From Ferrimicrobium sp. (GTDB lineage: Bacteria > Actinomycetota > Acidimicrobiia > Acidimicrobiales > Acidimicrobiaceae), in assembly GCA_027365375.1 (NCBI GenBank), contig DAHXNM010000364.1:1-9820 (forward strand): a DNA stretch of 9,820 nt, read 5' to 3'. The position numbers were made by a program, and so were the translations under genes. The stretch's first letter is position 1, and every line of letters begins with the position of its first letter. The notes beneath the pieces are model-generated. The model did not search any database, was not told the origin of the DNA, and was given only the letters and a program-made list of their open reading frames with translations. Of the stretch, positions 6,166-9,820 are shown one piece after another.

Positions 6166-7103
6166 TTCGCTTTATTCTTCGACGCTGCGGGCAAGCCATC
6201 ATCACCATCATCGCGGTTTCGATCATCGTCTTCATTATCCTTCATCTCCTCCCTGGTGGCCTTGTTCGCGCTCAACTTGGACAGAAGGCAAGCCCAATAC
6301 AGGTACATGCGCTAGAGGTGCAAGAGGGCTTACTGAAACCTTTACCTGTCCAGTATCTGACTTGGGCATGGAATGCGCTTAGGGGTAACTTCGGCTACTC
6401 CTATAAGCTCAGCGAAAATGTCTCTACCCTGCTCGCTCAGTACGTACCTCGCACCTTCCTACTGGTCGCAGTCTCCTTGCTGTTCGCAGTAGCCATCGCA
6501 ATACCAATGGGGCTATGGCAGGGCTATCGTCGTAATCGAGCGGACGATCACGCTCTCAGCGCCACCATGCTAATCATGTACTCGATGCCGACCTTTCTCT
6601 TAGGGGTAATCCTCATCGTCGTCCTCAACATCTGGTTACCGATCTTCCCTTCAACCGCCTCCAACTTCGGTGGCAGCCTATCGATCGACGCCACCGACCT
6701 TGCTCTCCCGATCATCACCCTCAGCCTCGCCAACGTGAGCTACTTCAGCCGCTATATGCGATCCTCGGTGACAGACAATCTGTTAGAAGATTACGTTCGA
6801 ACTGCGAAATCAAAGGGAGCACGCAATCGGACCGTCCTGCTGCGACACGTGCTCAGAAACTCGCTCAACTCGACCCTCACCCTCCTCGGACTCTCGCTCC
6901 CATATACCGTCTCCGGTTCACTCATCGTAGAGGCGCTCTTCAACTATCCGGGAGCAGGTCTGCTGTTCTGGAACTCTGCACAGACTCGCGACTTCCCAGT
7001 ACTACTCGGGATCGTCCTAATCATCGCAGTGATGACCGTCTTGGGGAACCTAATAGTTGATATCCTCTATGGCGTCATCGACCCACGGGTCAGAGTCCAA
7101 TAA
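6162..7103 (+). CDS. ABC transporter permease, DppB/OppB type
   Basis: The 313-residue inner-membrane protein is the second channel subunit. It starts with the family's typical MIRFILRR followed at once by helix 1 (about 11-31) and the LLPGG turn. GNFGYSY (75-81) is the periplasmic 'GDFGxS' site of DppB-type permeases. The EAA coupling loop is YVRTAKSKGARNRTVLLRHVLRN (211-233), and VEALFNYPGAGLLFWNSAQTRDFPVLLG (256-283) is the conserved C-terminal region. Six helices are expected. GAGAGG stands 6 bases before the ATG, and the start overlaps the stop of the small ORF at 6076-6165. Length is normal for the family (about 310-340). It should pair with the DppC-like protein encoded upstream in the same operon. 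Confidence 0.94.
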   Translation: MIRFILRRCGQAIITIIAVSIIVFIILHLLPGGLVRAQLGQKASPIQVHALEVQEGLLKPLPVQYLTWAWNALRGNFGYSYKLSENVSTLLAQYVPRTFLLVAVSLLFAVAIAIPMGLWQGYRRNRADDHALSATMLIMYSMPTFLLGVILIVVLNIWLPIFPSTASNFGGSLSIDATDLALPIITLSLANVSYFSRYMRSSVTDNLLEDYVRTAKSKGARNRTVLLRHVLRNSLNSTLTLLGLSLPYTVSGSLIVEALFNYPGAGLLFWNSAQTRDFPVLLGIVLIIAVMTVLGNLIVDILYGVIDPRVRVQ

Positions 7104-7706
7104 AGATCCCTCTGCCGAAGTAGTAACGTTACCCCGTAAACGGAGCGTCTTAGCTCAACCAGATGACCACGAGAAGTGTAGGTGGCCGGTGTGCTTGTAT
7201 GATGCCTTCGCGTAGGCCAAACGAAATGAACCTGACAGCAGGCTCAAGAGGCCGTCCACCGGGCAACCAGTACCACCGCTCTTATCTACAGACGGCGAGA
7301 CTGTGTCGAGTCTCAGCCTCCACTTACAACAAATAGACACTCGCTTCACACGATTGAAAATCTCGTCAACTCTCGCAAATGCCAGCACCACTACGGAACT
7401 CGTGCGATCAGATCCGCTGGTGATGCAACTTGCGCAAACACCCATCGTGTGTAATGCCGGGATAGGCACCACAGCCTCAACCAACGCTAAGAGCCTCGAC
7501 CCTGTTAGCGCCCGGACGCCGGACGCCTCTCGGAAGATAGCGAGGCTGAACAACAATGACCATAAGCAAAAGGTGCTAGTGGACAGCCCCTACCGCCGAC
7601 ACCACATAGAACGACAAGCAAGTGACGATCAGCAGCCAATTACGAACGACGAGTGGGATGTGACAACATCAGCCACACCCCACTCATACTCGAACAATAA
7701 AAACCG
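7104..7706. other. Convergent intergenic region, no gene recognised
   Basis: This 603-base gap lies between the ends of the + strand permease operon and the - strand receptor gene. It has open frames on both strands (7303-7710 on +, 7155-7556 on -) without ribosome binding sites or family motifs. A 10-bp palindrome GTAACGTTAC sits at 7123-7132, just past the DppB-like stop. No T-tailed terminator is visible for the permease operon. A hairpin near the receptor end is listed separately. The stretch may be eroded remains of an insertion, but nothing is firm enough to name. Confidence 0.55.
7651..7685 (-). terminator. Hairpin downstream of the receptor gene
   Basis: GAGTGGG (7651-7657) and CCCACTC (7679-7685) form a 7-bp stem, extended by four more pairs after one A/C mismatch on the + strand. 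In - strand RNA that mismatch becomes a G-U pair, giving a continuous 12-pair stem with an 11-base loop. This points to function in the receptor transcript. It lies 21 bases past the receptor stop. The following - strand sequence is only slightly U-rich, so it may stabilise the 3' end rather than terminate on its own. Confidence 0.4.
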
Positions 7707-9524
7707 CTAGAAGTACCAGCGTGACGGAACTGGATTACCAAAAACCTGCTGAGGGTTCCATCCATGGAGATGATTAGAGACCACGGAGACCTGCCAGTCC
7801 CACGTTGGGAACCAGAGCGCAGCAACATGAGATGAGATATAGTTCTCATAGTTGAACAAAGGCTGTAGACCTGGCTGCGTGTGGGTAGCGTTGATCAAAC
7901 TCTGACCCTTTGTCGAGCTATAACCGCCACCCCAGTAGTTTCCTGATCCGAACATCTGGCCCCCAGTAGGTAGCACATCGCCTTGACCATAGTTCCACAG
8001 GAAGGTGCGATAGAGAATGATACCCCAATTGCACGGTCCAGACGAAGGGCAAACACCACCTACGGAGAACATGGTTGACTGAGATTGCGGATCCAAGACG
8101 AGGTCAATTCCAGCCGACTTCGCCGCAGTGGCAAACGCCTCAACCTGCGCCTGTAACGTCGGTGTGCCAGTCTGATACATGAACTTCAGGCTCAATGGCT
8201 CATTCTTGTGTATACCGGCCCCACACTGGGAGGCTCCAGTACCAGGTTTCGAGCAGATCATCACCCCACTGGAGCCGGTGCTCCATCCGTGTCCCGTGAG
8301 CAACGTCTTGGCACCGCTGACCGAATACGGATATGGGTCCTGCTTCTCTTGAGTGGACACATAAGGTGAACCAGGAAGATTCGGAACAGGCCCATAGGTC
8401 AGCTGGCCATCACCATGAAGGGTGGCACTCAGATACAGCGGCTCGTTAATCAAGTGTTGAAGCGCCTGACGAATATAGAGCTGTTTGACTAGAGGACCCC
8501 AGGTTTTGCTACTGTAACCCAACTCAGCCCATTGCACATAGTCCGTCGCCCACGGCGCAATCGTGTACCCACCAGCCTTAAAGGTTGACGCAAGCTTAAC
8601 ATCACTGAGAGGCAGGTAGCCATAGTCAAGACTGCCATTCCTCAACGCATCCACCTCTGCTGTCTGCGAGGAGAAACTCTCCAACACATATCCGGACAAC
8701 TTTGGCTTATCTGGACCCGTGAACGCCTTATTACGCGCGAACACTGTCCGGGCGGTGGTTGGATCATACGATTGCAACTTCCAGGGACCGTCGACAACCT
8801 GCCAAAGAGGATTACTAGCGTAGGTCGCCAACTTCGAAGACTGGGCGTACAGGAATTTGAATACCGCCTTAGCGCCAGACGTGGTCAGGTCATAGTTGCC
8901 GATCTTGCCAGCCAGGGAGGTTCGATCCCAACTCTGTTGAGGCAGGGGCACCACATCGGTCAACTCATTATCGGTGAACCATAACGGGTTCACCGCACTC
9001 TTGAGCGTCAAGGTGAATTGACTCGCTGAATCCACCGTGAACTTCGCAACATTGTCTGGGAAATTACCAGGAACATAGGTGGCAATCTGTGATTTGTTCG
9101 CCACATACAGATTGTAGAAGAACTGTACATCCCTGGCGGTGACAGCACTACCATCAGACCACTTCCAAGGATTAAGTGTTACGGTAACAGTCCTGTTACC
9201 GTTTGAGTAGACCGGCTTCTGACCAATACTGGTGGCGTAGTTGACCACCGGACTGGCTCCGCTACCAGCGACATACAGTGGGCGATACATGCCATACTCA
9301 GCATTCTGGTCCCAGGGTTCATAGTTAGCCTCGTTCGGAATTGGAAGCACCCACGAATATGTATCTCCGGTATGGAGCGCATAACTTGCATAGTTCGCCG
9401 GAACTTGAGCCGCTGAAGACCCCGACGACGCCGCTCCAGAACTAGCAGAACCACAGGCCGCTGCTATCAGCGACATCCCACCCGCCAACAGACCAGCCTT
9501 CAGCCAACCCCCACCTGTCCACAT
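7707..9524 (-). CDS. Substrate-binding lipoprotein, SBP_bac_5 (DppA/OppA) family
   Basis: The 605-residue protein is the extracytoplasmic receptor of the importer. Residues 1-23 form a lipoprotein signal peptide (one Lys, hydrophobic LKAGLLAGGMSLIAAA) cut before C24, the lipid-carrying cysteine. A flexible Ser/Gly/Ala linker follows (25-40). Family marks are the WSDGSAVTARDVQFFYN segment (122-138), corresponding to the 'DGxPxTAxDVxFS' signature, and a normal family length. Four further cysteines (C424, C434, C492, C498) occur as two close pairs and could form disulfides outside the membrane. The ATG is supported by GGAGG (9540-9536) with a spacing of about 11 bases (9 from the longer GGAGGAG run). 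It is transcribed alone from the promoter at 9654-9691. No other receptor is in the window, so it probably serves the permeases encoded at 5172-7103. Peptides are the usual ligands, but an opine-like or amine ligand is possible given the oxidase. Confidence 0.92.
   Translation of the reverse strand: MWTGGGWLKAGLLAGGMSLIAAACGSASSGAASSGSSAAQVPANYASYALHTGDTYSWVLPIPNEANYEPWDQNAEYGMYRPLYVAGSGASPVVNYATSIGQKPVYSNGNRTVTVTLNPWKWSDGSAVTARDVQFFYNLYVANKSQIATYVPGNFPDNVAKFTVDSASQFTLTLKSAVNPLWFTDNELTDVVPLPQQSWDRTSLAGKIGNYDLTTSGAKAVFKFLYAQSSKLATYASNPLWQVVDGPWKLQSYDPTTARTVFARNKAFTGPDKPKLSGYVLESFSSQTAEVDALRNGSLDYGYLPLSDVKLASTFKAGGYTIAPWATDYVQWAELGYSSKTWGPLVKQLYIRQALQHLINEPLYLSATLHGDGQLTYGPVPNLPGSPYVSTQEKQDPYPYSVSGAKTLLTGHGWSTGSSGVMICSKPGTGASQCGAGIHKNEPLSLKFMYQTGTPTLQAQVEAFATAAKSAGIDLVLDPQSQSTMFSVGGVCPSSGPCNWGIILYRTFLWNYGQGDVLPTGGQMFGSGNYWGGGYSSTKGQSLINATHTQPGLQPLFNYENYISSHVAALWFPTWDWQVSVVSNHLHGWNPQQVFGNPVPSRWYF
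9182..9201. repeat. 20-base perfect inverted repeat inside the receptor gene
   Basis: CGGTAACAG and CTGTTACCG are separated by TC, giving two 9-base arms. It lies about 320 bases inside the coding sequence, where it encodes part of NGNRTVTVT. It could be a regulator site or a transcript hairpin, or just a result of the repeated Thr-Val codons. The half-site GTAAC/GTTAC also forms the palindrome at 7123-7132. Confidence 0.35.
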
Positions 9525-9653
9525 ACCCCAACACTCCTCCCTCGCTCTATCAACCCTCTGATGAGCACCCCAATAGCGACCTGCCTCAGATTAACCGAAG
9601 CGTCTACCAACATACGACGATACAATCCCAATCTGAATCGCCGAATTCGTACT

Positions 9654-9691
9654 ACTTTATTACTTCTGGAGCCAAACCGCAACCGAATCCG
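9654..9691 (-). promoter_or_regulatory. Conserved promoter/operator block, copy B (receptor gene)
   Basis: Read on the - strand, the block begins with CGGATTCGGTTGC. The -35 is TTGCGG (9682-9677) and the -10 is TAAAGT (9659-9654), with exactly 17 bases between. It matches copy A at 4894-4931 in 29 of 38 positions. The predicted start near 9647 gives a leader of about 120 bases before the receptor ATG. It sits downstream of the rRNA terminator and is thus insulated from the rRNA operon. Confidence 0.6.
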
Positions 9692-9738
9692 CAGAATATC
9701 AAAAAACCCATCCCCACCCGCAAACAACCCCAAAACAG

Positions 9739-9769
9739 AACAACCCCCCTCGCAAAGAGGGGGGTTGTT
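9739..9769 (-). terminator. Intrinsic terminator of the rRNA operon
   Basis: AACAACCCCCCTC (9739-9751) and GAGGGGGGTTGTT (9757-9769) form a perfect 13-bp stem with a 5-base loop. On the - strand the stem follows the 5S rRNA end by about 5 bases and leads into CTGTTTTGG, a short U-rich tail. Its position directly after 5S rRNA makes the assignment strong. Confidence 0.88.
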
Positions 9770-9774
9770 AAACG

Positions 9775-9820
9775 AGCGGCAGTGCCCTACTCTCCCAGGG
9801 GGCCTCCCCCCAAGTACCAT
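9775..9820 (-). rRNA. rrf: 5S ribosomal RNA, 3' part
   Basis: The - strand reads ATGGTACTTGGGGGGAGGCC, then CCCTGGGAGAGTAGGGCACTG and CCGCT. This is the standard 3' third of bacterial 5S rRNA: the loop-E/helix IV region (GATGGTACT...), the GGGAGAGTAGG stretch, then the closing helix I strand. The remaining two thirds lie beyond the right edge. The 3' end is placed at about 9775, just before the terminator; it could differ by a few bases. The open frame that spans this area on the - strand is not a protein gene. Confidence 0.88.

Noticed and set aside
7155..7556. The - strand frame has LLALVEAVVPIP and VVLAFARVDEIF, loosely like the N-terminus of ISAs1-type transposases.
   Set aside because: Spacing between the segments differs by several residues from the remembered pattern, the intervening hydrophobic helix is missing and nothing downstream matches. 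Too weak to call a relic.
7303..7710. 135-codon + strand frame in the convergent gap.
   Set aside because: Polar, low-complexity-like translation with no motif or ribosome binding site, and it overlaps the end of the receptor gene on the other strand.
9500..9820. 106-codon - strand frame at the right edge.
   Set aside because: It spans the 5S rRNA end, its terminator, the receptor promoter and the receptor start in another frame.

Overview
The window looks like a chromosomal stretch of a medium-GC bacterium, most likely an actinobacterium (inference). Three things point that way: a single-chain dipeptide-type ABC ATPase carrying both nucleotide-binding domains, as in mycobacterial DppD; the 5S rRNA 3' end at the right edge; and many Shine-Dalgarno sites of the GGAGG/GAGAGG type. 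An Acidimicrobiia-like lineage would fit the moderate GC, but the sequence alone cannot settle this.

Layout from left to right. Bases 1-240 hold the C-terminal end of a DsrE/DsrF-like protein on the + strand. A gene-free stretch of about 560 bases follows. On the - strand come a fused DppD-DppF-type ATPase (802-2853) and, 8 bases upstream of it in the same transcript, a PuuB/DadA-like FAD-dependent amine oxidase (2862-4271, TTG start). A 0.9-kb divergent intergenic region (4272-5171) carries a convincing - strand promoter, a questionable 204-codon frame and a structured leader for the right-hand operon. On the + strand lie a DppC-like permease (5172-6065), a probable 29-codon small ORF (6076-6165) and a DppB-like permease (6162-7103). 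A 0.6-kb convergent gap precedes the substrate-binding lipoprotein (7707-9524, - strand). The window ends in the terminator and 3' end of a 5S rRNA on the - strand, so an rRNA operon lies just to the right.

Together the genes give one complete SBP-dependent peptide/opine-type importer: lipoprotein receptor, two permeases and one double ATPase. It is split into three transcription units and is co-transcribed with an oxidase that probably works on the imported amine or amino-acid-like compound.

The most informative non-coding signal is a 38-base block that is 29/38 identical upstream of the oxidase-ATPase unit (4894-4931) and the receptor gene (9654-9691). Both copies, read on the - strand, contain TTGC[AG]G, 17 bases, then TAA[TA]GT, with an identical 13-base box over the upstream edge. 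This looks like a shared promoter plus regulator site that would co-express separated parts of the system. No mobile element, CRISPR array or tRNA was found. The long spacers hold several open frames without recognisable protein character.
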